Shown here piece by piece: positions 1-7,536 of a stretch of 64,000 nt of DNA. The position numbers and the translations under genes are program-made. Origin of the DNA: Kordia sp. TARA_039_SRF (GTDB lineage Bacteria; Bacteroidota; Bacteroidia; Flavobacteriales; Flavobacteriaceae); contig SMNH02000006.1 of the NCBI GenBank assembly GCA_006383075.2, forward strand, positions 47,177 to 111,176, in the 5' to 3' direction. How positions within the stretch are numbered: the stretch's first letter is position 1; each line of letters starts with the position of its first letter. The notes beneath the pieces are model-generated. The model was not told the origin of the DNA. It ran no database searches and saw only the letters and a program-made list of their open reading frames with translations.

Positions 1-457
1 CTAATTTTTTACCATATTTTTCTATTCCTTCATCAGATTTATACATAAAAAATTGACTCACATTCTTTTCTCTGGAAATTCTTCTTCGATATCCGTTCAT
101 TTTTTTCCTAGCAAAGCTAAAATCACCACCAGAATTACAACGGTCTTTACCATGATAATAATTAATGACGATAATATGATTTTTAGGTATTTTTTTGTTT
201 GATAAAGAAGTTAATTGTGACCTTATAGTATCTAATAATGATTTGGAAATTTTTCCTTTCTTATTGTTAATAACCTTTGCATGAATGATTAAACTATCCA
301 ACTCTATATGTATTTGATAGGTGTGATAATGCTCTTTTTTATTAAACTTTTTAATAGTGATTTCTTTTAAATCATCATTCACATAAATTTCTTTCTTCTG
401 TGAATAGACCAAAAAAATAGAGAGAAAGAATGTGGCTAGTGTTACTTTAAATTTCAT
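1..457 (-). CDS. Secreted hypothetical protein, C-terminal part cut by window edge
   Basis: An open frame starts at the ATG at 455-457 and runs leftward off the window without a stop, giving about 151 visible residues. The N-terminus (MKFKVTLATFFLSIFLVYSQ) is a signal peptide with a likely cut after the Ser/Gln, so the protein is probably exported. The rest is Lys/Tyr-rich and contains HGKDRCNSGGDF near the visible end. I do not recognise a family. The incomplete 3' end explains why it would be missed by a closed-ORF search. The reading frame is convincing from its signal peptide; function is unknown. Confidence 0.7.
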   Translation of the reverse strand, partial: MKFKVTLATFFLSIFLVYSQKKEIYVNDDLKEITIKKFNKKEHYHTYQIHIELDSLIIHAKVINNKKGKISKSLLDTIRSQLTSLSNKKIPKNHIIVINYYHGKDRCNSGGDFSFARKKMNGYRRRISREKNVSQFFMYKSDEGIEKYGKKL

Positions 458-627
458 ATATAAATGTAATCATAATATATAAAACTTGATAAAAACATCT
501 TCTTGTAATAAATGTAGTAAGAATTTCCATCTTGGGAATTTGCTACCGCTATTATACAACTAACTTTTAAAACAATACCAAGCCAGATTTCAGTAATAAA
601 ACAAAAGAAACAAAAAGACAAATCCAT

Positions 628-650
628 ACTTCGACAGGCTCAGTGTAAAC
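628..650 (+). repeat. CTTCGACAGGCTCAG repeat, copy 1
   Basis: CTTCGACAGGCTCAGTGTAAAC recurs at 1285-1307 with one difference (TG/CG), each in the gene-free DNA before a gene. It belongs to the set of interspersed short repeats seen only in the first 36 kb. Confidence 0.7.
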
Positions 651-682
651 AAACAACAAAAAACAAGAAAAAAGAAAAACCG

Positions 683-690
683 TATCTTTG
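683..690 (+). promoter_or_regulatory. Bacteroidetes -7 promoter box (TATCTTTG)
   Basis: TATCTTTG fits the Bacteroidetes -7 consensus TAnnTTTG and lies 20 bases before the ATG at 711, a plausible distance for a short 5' leader. No clear -33 TTTG is seen, so this is a motif-level call. Confidence 0.45.
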
Positions 691-710
691 AAAACACACA
701 ACCAACCAAC

Positions 711-1232
711 ATGACTTACATCGCTATTTTACGCGGAATTAACGTTTCTGGAAGTAAAAAACTGCCCATGGCGGAACTTCGAACATTACTTGCGAAACTC
801 GATTTTCAAAAGGTTCAAACCTATATCCAAAGCGGAAATGTAGTATTTACATCGGATGAAAAAAATCAAGAAAAATTAGGAGAACAGATTTCAGAAGCCA
901 TCAAAAAGCAGTACGATTATGACGTGCCTGTGTTGGTAAAAACAATTGCCGAATGGAAAACAGCAATGGTTAACAATCCGTTTACGGACAAAGATATTTC
1001 CAAACAAGCAATAACCTTTTTAGCAACAACACCCACAGAAACTGACTTTGAAATCGATAGCAAAGACGACGAATTTAAAATCATCAATTCGGAAGTGTAT
1101 TTGTATTGTCCAAATGGTTTCGGACGCAGTAAATTGACCAATAATCTGTTTGAACGAAAACTAAAAACTCAAGCCACTACAAGAAACTGGAAAACGATTC
1201 ATAAATTGTTAGAAATGGCGGAAGTTCTTTGA
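711..1232 (+). CDS. DUF1697 family protein
   Basis: The 173-residue protein begins with the DUF1697 signature (IAILRGINVSGSKKLPM, then TYIQSGNVVF around residues 37-47) and covers the whole domain, close to the family's usual length. The biochemical role of DUF1697 is not established. No signal peptide or membrane segment is present, so it should be cytoplasmic. It stands alone between two gene-free stretches, each holding one copy of the CTTCGACAGGCTCAG repeat, with a -7 box just upstream. Family assignment is firm; function is not. Confidence 0.85.
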   Translation: MTYIAILRGINVSGSKKLPMAELRTLLAKLDFQKVQTYIQSGNVVFTSDEKNQEKLGEQISEAIKKQYDYDVPVLVKTIAEWKTAMVNNPFTDKDISKQAITFLATTPTETDFEIDSKDDEFKIINSEVYLYCPNGFGRSKLTNNLFERKLKTQATTRNWKTIHKLLEMAEVL

Positions 1233-1284
1233 AGTTTTTAGGTGTTGGGTGTTAGGAATTAGTAGTAAAGTAAAACAAATTGAC

Positions 1285-1307
1285 GCTTCGACAGGCTCAG
1301 CGTAAAC
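1285..1307 (+). repeat. CTTCGACAGGCTCAG repeat, copy 2
   Basis: Second copy of the repeat at 628-650, 62 bases before the RidA-type ATG. Confidence 0.7.
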
Positions 1308-1369
1308 ACAAACCAGCAAAAAGAGCGCAGCGATAAAATCAAATAACAAAAAACAAATAAACATACAAA

Positions 1370-1771
1370 ATGGAAAAAAAAGTAACCCCAAGAGGCGCGT
1401 ATCCACACACTAAGCAAGTGGGCGATTTTATATTTGTATCAGGAACCAGTTCGCGACGCCCTGATAATAGCATTGCAGGCGTAGATATTATTGACGAAAT
1501 GGGAACGAAACACTTAAACATTCGCACGCAAACACGCGAAGTCTTGAAAAATATTGACAAAAATTTACAAAGTGTAGGTGCAAGTCTGGCAGATGTGGTT
1601 GATGTAACGTCGTTTCTAGTCAATATGAACGATTTTGCAGGATATAACGAAGCCTATGGCGAATTTTTCGATAAAGCTACCGGACCAACTCGAACAACAG
1701 TTGCCGTACATCAATTGCCGCATCCAGATTTGGTGGTGGAAATCAAAGTAGTCGCTTACAAAAAACAATAA
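1370..1771 (+). CDS. RidA-family deaminase, probable 2-aminomuconate deaminase
   Basis: A 133-residue RidA/YjgF-fold protein. The family core is visible: [18 protein letters not shown], a central [26 protein letters not shown] stretch in shape, and the terminal [13 protein letters not shown] segment with the conserved Arg that binds the substrate carboxylate. RidA proteins hydrolyse reactive imines and enamines. Because a semialdehyde dehydrogenase and an ACMSD-like decarboxylase lie just downstream, I infer that this member deaminates 2-aminomuconate in 3-hydroxyanthranilate catabolism. The alternative is a generic imine deaminase. Its stop codon is directly followed by the next ATG, implying a shared transcript. 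Confidence 0.8.
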   Translation: MEKKVTPRGAYPHTKQVGDFIFVSGTSSRRPDNSIAGVDIIDEMGTKHLNIRTQTREVLKNIDKNLQSVGASLADVVDVTSFLVNMNDFAGYNEAYGEFFDKATGPTRTTVAVHQLPHPDLVVEIKVVAYKKQ

Positions 1772-2422
1772 ATGAAAAAGATTGTATTCATTGTATGTTT
1801 GCTCTTTAGTTTCAAAGGAAAAGCTGTAGACGCTGGATATGCCTATCGTTTCTATGTAAATATTGCTTTAAAAAATGGAGAAACGCATCATGGCTATGTT
1901 TACAAATACAGTTATGATGAATTTAAAATACATCAAACTAACATTATTGACTTTTTAAGCAAACTATCAAATGGGAAAATTAAAATCTACCCACATATCT
2001 TAGAGGTAAATGCGGGTAGACATGTAATTGATTTTATACCAAAAGGAATAAATACACAAGTATCTCTCAATGAAATTGAAAAACTTGACATTATAGAATA
2101 TGTTTATTTTACGCCAGATGAAAGACTCAAAGAGTTAACAAAAGAGCAGTTTCAACTTATTAAAACAACAAAAGCAAGGTTTGAAGTAATTGAAGATGTA
2201 CATCTTTATGAGAATATAAAATTTATATTATTTACATGGGATGAAAATAAAGAGCTTTCAAGACTAAAGAATAAAACTGCGAACGCAATTAAAGAACAAA
2301 GGAAACGCTATATTGAGACTGAAATTATAAAATCTGAAAAGTTTACTACATTTATGAAAATATTGAAAGAAGATCTTTTAAAAGAAAATATATTACTCAT
2401 AGAATTTGCCGAAGCCCTTTAA
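1772..2422 (+). CDS. Exported hypothetical protein inside the kynurenine-type cluster
   Basis: A 216-residue protein with an N-terminal signal peptide (KKIVFIVCLLFSFKGKAVDA) followed by a Tyr/Lys/Glu-rich body without recognisable motifs. Its ATG abuts the stop codon of the RidA-type gene and its stop lies 2 bases before the aldehyde dehydrogenase ATG, so it must be co-transcribed with both. Higher AT content and exported location set it apart from the cytoplasmic enzymes around it, suggesting a later insertion that kept the operon intact. I do not recognise the family and assign no function. Confidence 0.7.
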   Translation: MKKIVFIVCLLFSFKGKAVDAGYAYRFYVNIALKNGETHHGYVYKYSYDEFKIHQTNIIDFLSKLSNGKIKIYPHILEVNAGRHVIDFIPKGINTQVSLNEIEKLDIIEYVYFTPDERLKELTKEQFQLIKTTKARFEVIEDVHLYENIKFILFTWDENKELSRLKNKTANAIKEQRKRYIETEIIKSEKFTTFMKILKEDLLKENILLIEFAEAL

Positions 2423-2424
2423 CA

Positions 2425-3870
2425 ATGAAAAAGATTCTTAACTATATCAACGGAAGTTATGTTTCGCCGAAAAGCGACGAATGGATTGACAATTACAATC
2501 CGTCCAATGGAGAAATCTACGGACAAATTCCAAACTCATCTGCGGAAGATGTAGAAGCAGCCTATCAAGCAGCCAAAGCGGCGTTTCCCAATTGGTCACA
2601 AACCACCATCGATGAACGCAGTCGTATTCTTGATAAAATTGCTTCTCTAATTTCAGAAAACTTAGCAGATTTAGCACATGCAGAATCTTTAGACAATGGA
2701 AAACCGCTCAGTTTGGCGACGCAAATAGACATTCCTAGAGCGACGAGTAATTTTAAATTCTTTGCACAAGCTATTACACAATTTTCAAGTGAAGCCCACG
2801 AAAGTGTCGGTCTCAATGCGATGAATTTCACACTGCGTCAACCGATTGGTGTTGTAGGCTGTATTTCTCCTTGGAATTTACCGTTATACTTATTCACATG
2901 GAAAATCGCACCAGCACTCGCAGCAGGAAACACAGTAGTTGCCAAACCAAGTGAAGTCACGCCAATGACAGCTTATCTTTTGGGCGATATTTGTACCAAA
3001 GCAGGTCTGCCAAACGGCGTTTTGAATATTGTACACGGTTTGGGACACACTACGGGACAAGCCATTACGGAGCATCCTAACATTAAAGCGATTTCTTTTA
3101 CAGGTGGAACGGCAACTGGCGCGCATATTGCTAGAACGGCGGCTCCGATGTTTAAAAAGCTTTCGCTGGAATTGGGCGGAAAAAATCCAAATATCATTTT
3201 TGCAGATTGTGATTATGACGAAATGCTCAACGTGACCGTACGTTCTTCTTTTGCGAATCAAGGGCAAATCTGTTTGTGTGGTTCGCGAATTTTTGTGGAG
3301 CGAAGCATTTATGACAAATTCAAAACGGATTTTGTAGCACGTGTGAAGCAACTCAAGGTTGGAAATCCGTTTGCGGAAACCACGAAAGTAGGCGCGCTAG
3401 TATCAAAACCACATTTAGAAAAAGTAAAATCATACATAGAAATCGCGAAAGAAGAAGGCGGAACCGTTCTCTGCGGAGGAAACGAAGTTACTGTAGAAGG
3501 ATTTGAAAACGGATACTATCTAGAACCAACAGTCATTGAAGTACCAACCGATCAATGTCGCGTCAATCAAGAAGAGATATTCGGGCCAGTAGTTACCATA
3601 ATGCCGTTTGATACGGAAGCAGCAGTCTTGCAAATGGCAAATGGCGTTCGCTACGGATTATCAGCTACACTTTGGACAAACAATTTAAACCGAACCATGC
3701 GCATGAGTAAACAATTAGAAGCAGGAATCGTTTGGGTAAACACGTGGTTACTACGCGATTTACGAACACCTTTCGGCGGAATGAAAAACTCTGGCGTAGG
3801 ACGTGAAGGCGGACTAGAAGCCCTACGCTTCTTTACTGAGCCGAAAAATGTGTGTATTAAGTATTCTTGA
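2425..3870 (+). CDS. Aldehyde dehydrogenase, probable 2-aminomuconate semialdehyde dehydrogenase
   Basis: A full-length 481-residue NAD(P)-dependent aldehyde dehydrogenase. Seen: the nucleotide-binding and oxyanion segment PWNLP (149-153), FTGGTATG (225-232), the general-base Glu in LELGGKNP (E249) and the nucleophile Cys283 in NQGQICLC, with EEIFGPVV near the C-terminus. The family oxidises aldehydes to acids. With a RidA deaminase upstream and an ACMSD homologue downstream, the likely substrate is 2-aminomuconate-6-semialdehyde from 3-hydroxyanthranilate breakdown; 2-hydroxymuconic semialdehyde is the close alternative. Class assignment is firm; substrate is inferred from context. Confidence 0.88.
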   Translation: MKKILNYINGSYVSPKSDEWIDNYNPSNGEIYGQIPNSSAEDVEAAYQAAKAAFPNWSQTTIDERSRILDKIASLISENLADLAHAESLDNGKPLSLATQIDIPRATSNFKFFAQAITQFSSEAHESVGLNAMNFTLRQPIGVVGCISPWNLPLYLFTWKIAPALAAGNTVVAKPSEVTPMTAYLLGDICTKAGLPNGVLNIVHGLGHTTGQAITEHPNIKAISFTGGTATGAHIARTAAPMFKKLSLELGGKNPNIIFADCDYDEMLNVTVRSSFANQGQICLCGSRIFVERSIYDKFKTDFVARVKQLKVGNPFAETTKVGALVSKPHLEKVKSYIEIAKEEGGTVLCGGNEVTVEGFENGYYLEPTVIEVPTDQCRVNQEEIFGPVVTIMPFDTEAAVLQMANGVRYGLSATLWTNNLNRTMRMSKQLEAGIVWVNTWLLRDLRTPFGGMKNSGVGREGGLEALRFFTEPKNVCIKYS

Positions 3871-3895
3871 TAGTGTTAAGTGTTTGAAATAAAAG

Positions 3896-3920
3896 GCATC
3901 TCGACTGCGCTCGATGTGAC
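3896..3920 (-). repeat. TCGAGCGCAGTCGAGA repeat, reverse copy
   Basis: Read on the minus strand it is GTCACATCGAGCGCAGTC followed by GAGATGC; matches the copies at 4281-4308 and 5165-5203. Sits just after the aldehyde dehydrogenase stop. Confidence 0.7.
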
Positions 3921-3947
3921 AACAGAAAATTCAATTGACAATTTATA

Positions 3948-4259
3948 ATGAAGACATATTACGTATATATCCTCAAATGTAAAGACAATTTATTATATGT
4001 TGGAATGACGAATAATTTAGAACGCAGAGTAAATGAACATACATCAGGATTCAATAGAAACTGTTTTACATTTTCGAGAAGACCAGTTGAACTAATTTTT
4101 TATCAAGATTTTAATGATGTAGCACAAGCTATTTATTTTGAAAAGAAAATCAAAAAATGGAGTCAAAAAAAGAAATTAGCATTAGTAGAAGGTAACTATG
4201 ATAGGATACAAATTTTGGCAGAATGTAGAAATGCAACTCATTTTAAATACAAAAACTAA
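3948..4259 (+). CDS. GIY-YIG domain nuclease-like protein
   Basis: A 103-residue single-domain GIY-YIG protein of the UPF0213/YhbQ type: YYVYILKC then LLYVGMTNNLERRVNEH supplies the GIY/YIG strands and catalytic Arg, and a downstream Glu (YFEKKIKKWSQKKK) fits the metal-binding Glu position. Such stand-alone domains are abundant in Flavobacteriaceae and their targets are unknown. It is bracketed by two copies of the TCGAGCGCAGTCGAGA repeat family (3896-3920 and 4281-4308), as if this gene and its repeats were inserted between the aldehyde dehydrogenase and SDR genes. Domain call is firm. Confidence 0.88.
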   Translation: MKTYYVYILKCKDNLLYVGMTNNLERRVNEHTSGFNRNCFTFSRRPVELIFYQDFNDVAQAIYFEKKIKKWSQKKKLALVEGNYDRIQILAECRNATHFKYKN

Positions 4260-4280
4260 TAATATATATAATAACAGAAA

Positions 4281-4308
4281 GTGTCAGTTCGAGCGCAGTC
4301 GAGAACAC
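4281..4308 (+). repeat. TCGAGCGCAGTCGAGA repeat, forward copy
   Basis: GTGTCAGTTCGAGCGCAGTC then GAGAACAC; outer GTGT/ACAC also pair. Between the GIY-YIG and SDR genes. Confidence 0.7.
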
Positions 4309-4347
4309 TTTGAAACTTTCAGATTTAATAACTAATCAAAGTAAAAA

Positions 4348-5136
4348 ATGAACCTAAACATACAAAACAAAAACGCCCTCGTTTGTGGAAGCACGCAAGG
4401 CATCGGAAAAGCAGCAGCTATAGAATTAGCAAATCTCGGAGCAAATGTGGTGTTGACCGCTAGAAACGAAGAAAAACTCAAAAATGTACTTGCTGAATTA
4501 GATACTTCAAAAGGACAACAGCATAATTACATTGTCGCAGATTTTCAGAATCCTACAGAGTTACAAAAGAAGATTGAAGCGTACATCGCTAATCATCATG
4601 CTTTTCATATTTTAGTCAACAATACGGGCGGACCTGCTGGCGGGCCAGTTTTTAATGCTAAAATTGAAGAATTTGAACGTGCATTTACACAACACTTAAA
4701 ATGCAATCATATTTTGGTGCAAGCGTTGGTTGGTGGCATGAAAGAAGCTGGCTACGGACGTATCATCAATGTAATCTCTACTTCTGTAAAACAACCATTA
4801 GATGGTTTAGGAGTTTCGAATACCATTCGTGGTGCGGTGGCAAATTGGTCCAAAACACTAGCAAACGAACTAGGTCAGTTTGGAATCACTGTTAACAACG
4901 TATTGCCTGGCGCAACGGCGACGGAACGCTTGTCAGAAATCATCAAAAACAAAGCTGCCAAAACAGGAAAAACTATTGATGAGGTTAGTGAAGCTATGAA
5001 AAACAGTGTTCCTGCAAAACGTTTTGCAAAGCCAGAAGAAATTGCGAATGCTATTGCATTTTTAGCAAGTGAAGCAGCTTCGTATATCAATGGCATCAAC
5101 GTTCCTGTAGATGGTGGACGAACGAAGTCGTTGTAA
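4348..5136 (+). CDS. SDR-family oxidoreductase in the kynurenine-type cluster
   Basis: A 262-residue classical short-chain dehydrogenase/reductase. Seen: the Rossmann cofactor motif TQGIGKAAA near residue 18, NNTGG (the NNAG position) near residue 93, and the C-terminal FLASEAASYINGINVPVDGG cofactor and oligomerisation segment. Notably the usual YxxxK catalytic pair is not evident: the corresponding segment reads VSNTIRGAVANWSKTLANE, where the Tyr is replaced. That occurs in a subset of SDRs found beside ACMSD genes. It could act on a pathway intermediate or be non-catalytic; the substrate is unknown. Confidence 0.83.
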   Translation: MNLNIQNKNALVCGSTQGIGKAAAIELANLGANVVLTARNEEKLKNVLAELDTSKGQQHNYIVADFQNPTELQKKIEAYIANHHAFHILVNNTGGPAGGPVFNAKIEEFERAFTQHLKCNHILVQALVGGMKEAGYGRIINVISTSVKQPLDGLGVSNTIRGAVANWSKTLANELGQFGITVNNVLPGATATERLSEIIKNKAAKTGKTIDEVSEAMKNSVPAKRFAKPEEIANAIAFLASEAASYINGINVPVDGGRTKSL

Positions 5137-5475
5137 AAGTTTGTGACTGATTATAAATTTAAAATGCTGACGCCGACTGTCAAATCGAGCGCAGTCAAGA
5201 TGCTTTTCAATGTTAAAAATCTGTAATTAAATTTCCCACAAGCAAAAAAAATCAACTACTTTGGGGCAAGCACACGAAGCATCAAGTAGAAACTATTGAA
5301 ACATTTCGCCGCAAGCGTTGGAGTATTTTTTAATCTCGATTATCGAGTAAAACTACCTGACGTTAACATTTTTAGTCAATTTTTTGACGAAAGTGTTAAA
5401 AAATCCTTAAATTGGAAACAGAAAACCGCATTTGCAATCTTTTAAAACGTTGCAAACAAATAAACTAACCAATAT
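5137..5475. other. Gene-free stretch with one interspersed repeat copy
   Basis: No plausible gene. It carries a GTCAAATCGAGCGCAGTC repeat copy (about 5165-5203) just after the SDR stop codon. Beyond that I see only AT-rich leader DNA for the following Tat-signal gene. Confidence 0.5.
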
Positions 5476-6060
5476 ATGGACAGAAGAAACTTTATTGTAT
5501 CTAGTGTCATTGGAGCAGGAGCGCTCTCTATGTTTCCTAGCTCGGCACTAGCAAGTAATCAAAGTGTTTCGTTAACTAGCATCGGAAAAGGATTCAACCG
5601 TTTGCTACACAACGTAACACGCATTTCCATCGCCAATGTATCTGAAAATGTTTTCAATACGCATGCGCGATTGGTAAAGGTACTCAAGCAAGAAGGATAC
5701 GAGTACAATGCTTCAGAAATGATACAGCTCAACAACAATTCGTACGCCATTCCATTACACAAAAATCCAATTTTAGGATTTAAAAGTAAAGAATTGGCTT
5801 TGATTGTGCGCCAAAATGGAGGAAGCAAATTCTACATCTTAAACGAAAAATTAGCAACCGAGTTTGCAGGACTTATTGAAAGTTACAGCGAAAATGCGGA
5901 AGGTCACGAATTGAGTTTAGACGCAGCTTCTTTTGTATTTCCAACAAAAGTAGTAGCTCAAAAACAAGGAAGAGAAACTATATTTACCTATCAGAATAAG
6001 TTTAATAATACAATTACACTCAAAAGTGCTCGCAAAATGGCGGCAGTAGTTGTAAGTTAA
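5476..6060 (+). CDS. Tat-signal exported protein of unknown function
   Basis: The N-terminus has a twin-arginine signal (MDRRNFIVSSVIGAGALSMF, cut likely after ALA near residue 27), so this 194-residue protein should be exported folded. The mature part has no cysteine cluster or cofactor motif that I can identify. It sits between the SDR and the ACMSD-like gene but is followed by its own terminator-like hairpin, so it may be an independent unit. A cofactor-binding or redox role would suit Tat export but is not shown by the sequence. Confidence 0.72.
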   Translation: MDRRNFIVSSVIGAGALSMFPSSALASNQSVSLTSIGKGFNRLLHNVTRISIANVSENVFNTHARLVKVLKQEGYEYNASEMIQLNNNSYAIPLHKNPILGFKSKELALIVRQNGGSKFYILNEKLATEFAGLIESYSENAEGHELSLDAASFVFPTKVVAQKQGRETIFTYQNKFNNTITLKSARKMAAVVVS

Positions 6061-6090
6061 GCAAATAACCAACCAACCATATTTTTATTG

Positions 6091-6137
6091 AAGTCTCTAT
6101 GCTTTTGTGTTTACAAAAAGTAGTAGGGACTTTTTTT
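6091..6137 (+). terminator. Intrinsic terminator after the Tat-signal gene
   Basis: AAGTCTCTA pairs (with G-U) to TAGGGACTT around a loop that itself contains complementary CTTTTG/CAAAAAG, followed by a run of seven T. It lies about 30 bases after the stop codon at 6060. Confidence 0.6.
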
Positions 6138-6295
6138 ACGCTATAATTTTAGGTTAACTATTTTTAAATGTTAAATACATCACAAATTCTCTAATAAATA
6201 GTATTTTTATAGCAATAATTTGCGATTAAAACTGCGCGAATATTGTATTTGATATATTGTAATTTATTACGAACACGACTAAAAACAACAGAACT

Positions 6296-7387
6296 TTGAA
6301 ACGAAAATTGCGTATAAACGGACATTCACATTTGTTACCTTATCCAGAACAAATTCCTGCTTTTATGAAAGAAAAAAAAGTGTTTTGGGTTGATGATGAA
6401 CGTAAATATATGTTGCAAGATGACTGGAAACGTCCTGTAACAGATTCAAGTTTTTTCTTAAATGAAAAACTTGAATGGATGGAACGTAATAAAATTGACC
6501 ATGCAGTAATTTTAAATCTATCGCAATTGTATGGAAATGGTTTGCGTTTGGAAGTGATGAAACACGCACTGCGTTTTCAAAATGATTTTAATGCGGAAGT
6601 GCAGCGAAATCATCCGTCAAAATTTACCTGTGGATTTGTAGTGCATCCAGGTTTTATACATGGTGCTTTGTGGGAAATTGAGCGTTGTGTGGAAGAATTA
6701 GGATTGCGTCTTTTGTGTTTGCCTACACACTTTATGGATTCGATAGGGCAGTGGCGTTCGGTTTTTGATGAAGAAAATGATCCTATTTTTGAATTGGCAG
6801 ATAAATATAAACTTGCTATTGAGATTCATCCATATGATGGTGATAAAATGATTAAACTGCAAAATGTAAACTGGCGTTTTCACCTTATTTGGATGCTAGC
6901 GCAATGTGGTGATGCTTATCATTTTTATACCTTAAACGGAATGCAAGAACGCTTCCCAAATATTCGTACCTGTTTTGCACATGGCGGGCAGTTGGCACAA
7001 ATGAATCTTGGGCGACGTATACAAGGATTTGACGGACGACCAGATTTATTTAAAGGAAAAGTACATCCTCGAAAAGCGGTAGGACATCCAAATATTTACT
7101 TTGATACATTAGTACACGATACTGATTCGTTCAAATTGATGGTTGATCGTCAAGGAAGCAATCAAATCATTATGGGATTAGACGATCCGTATCCGTTGGG
7201 CGAAATGGAAAGCAAACCACAATCTTCATATCCTGGAAAGCTTCTCGATTTGGCAATTGACAGAAACATCATCAATCAACAACAATACGACGATATTTGG
7301 GAAGACAATGTACTACGTTGGTTATTCGGAAATGATGAGGAAACAAAGCAGCAATTGGTTCAAAAAATTCTAGCAGAAAGACCGTAA
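6296..7387 (+). CDS. ACMSD-like amidohydrolase (2-amino-3-carboxymuconate-6-semialdehyde decarboxylase family)
   Basis: A 363-residue metal-dependent amidohydrolase-fold protein. Metal ligands expected for the ACMSD family are visible: HSH (H10 and H12), H178 in IEIHPY, H229 in FAHGG and D296 in GLDDPYP. The start is a TTG; an upstream ATG in frame is absent and the HxH motif lies only 10 residues in, as is normal for this family. ACMSD decarboxylates 2-amino-3-carboxymuconate semialdehyde, which the nearby dehydrogenase and RidA protein would then oxidise and deaminate. The pathway assignment rests on that neighbourhood. Confidence 0.82.
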   Translation: MKRKLRINGHSHLLPYPEQIPAFMKEKKVFWVDDERKYMLQDDWKRPVTDSSFFLNEKLEWMERNKIDHAVILNLSQLYGNGLRLEVMKHALRFQNDFNAEVQRNHPSKFTCGFVVHPGFIHGALWEIERCVEELGLRLLCLPTHFMDSIGQWRSVFDEENDPIFELADKYKLAIEIHPYDGDKMIKLQNVNWRFHLIWMLAQCGDAYHFYTLNGMQERFPNIRTCFAHGGQLAQMNLGRRIQGFDGRPDLFKGKVHPRKAVGHPNIYFDTLVHDTDSFKLMVDRQGSNQIIMGLDDPYPLGEMESKPQSSYPGKLLDLAIDRNIINQQQYDDIWEDNVLRWLFGNDEETKQQLVQKILAERP

Positions 7388-7476
7388 AAAAGAACTACTA
7401 GTAAACACACAGTCGCGTCAAACTGAACTTGATTCAGTTTCACATAACAGAAAAATTCAGAACTTATTTCAAATAA

Positions 7477-7506
7477 AAAGCCTTGCAAGATACATCGCAA
7501 GGCTTT
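7477..7506. terminator. Bidirectional terminator between convergent genes
   Basis: AAAGCCTTGC and GCAAGGCTTT form a perfect 10-bp stem with a 10-base loop, A-rich on the left and T-containing on the right. It lies between the ACMSD-like gene (ending 7387) and the convergent secreted protein gene (ending 7537), so it can serve both. Confidence 0.85.
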
Positions 7507-7536
7507 CCTAATTTAGCACTAATATGTTGCTCAGAA

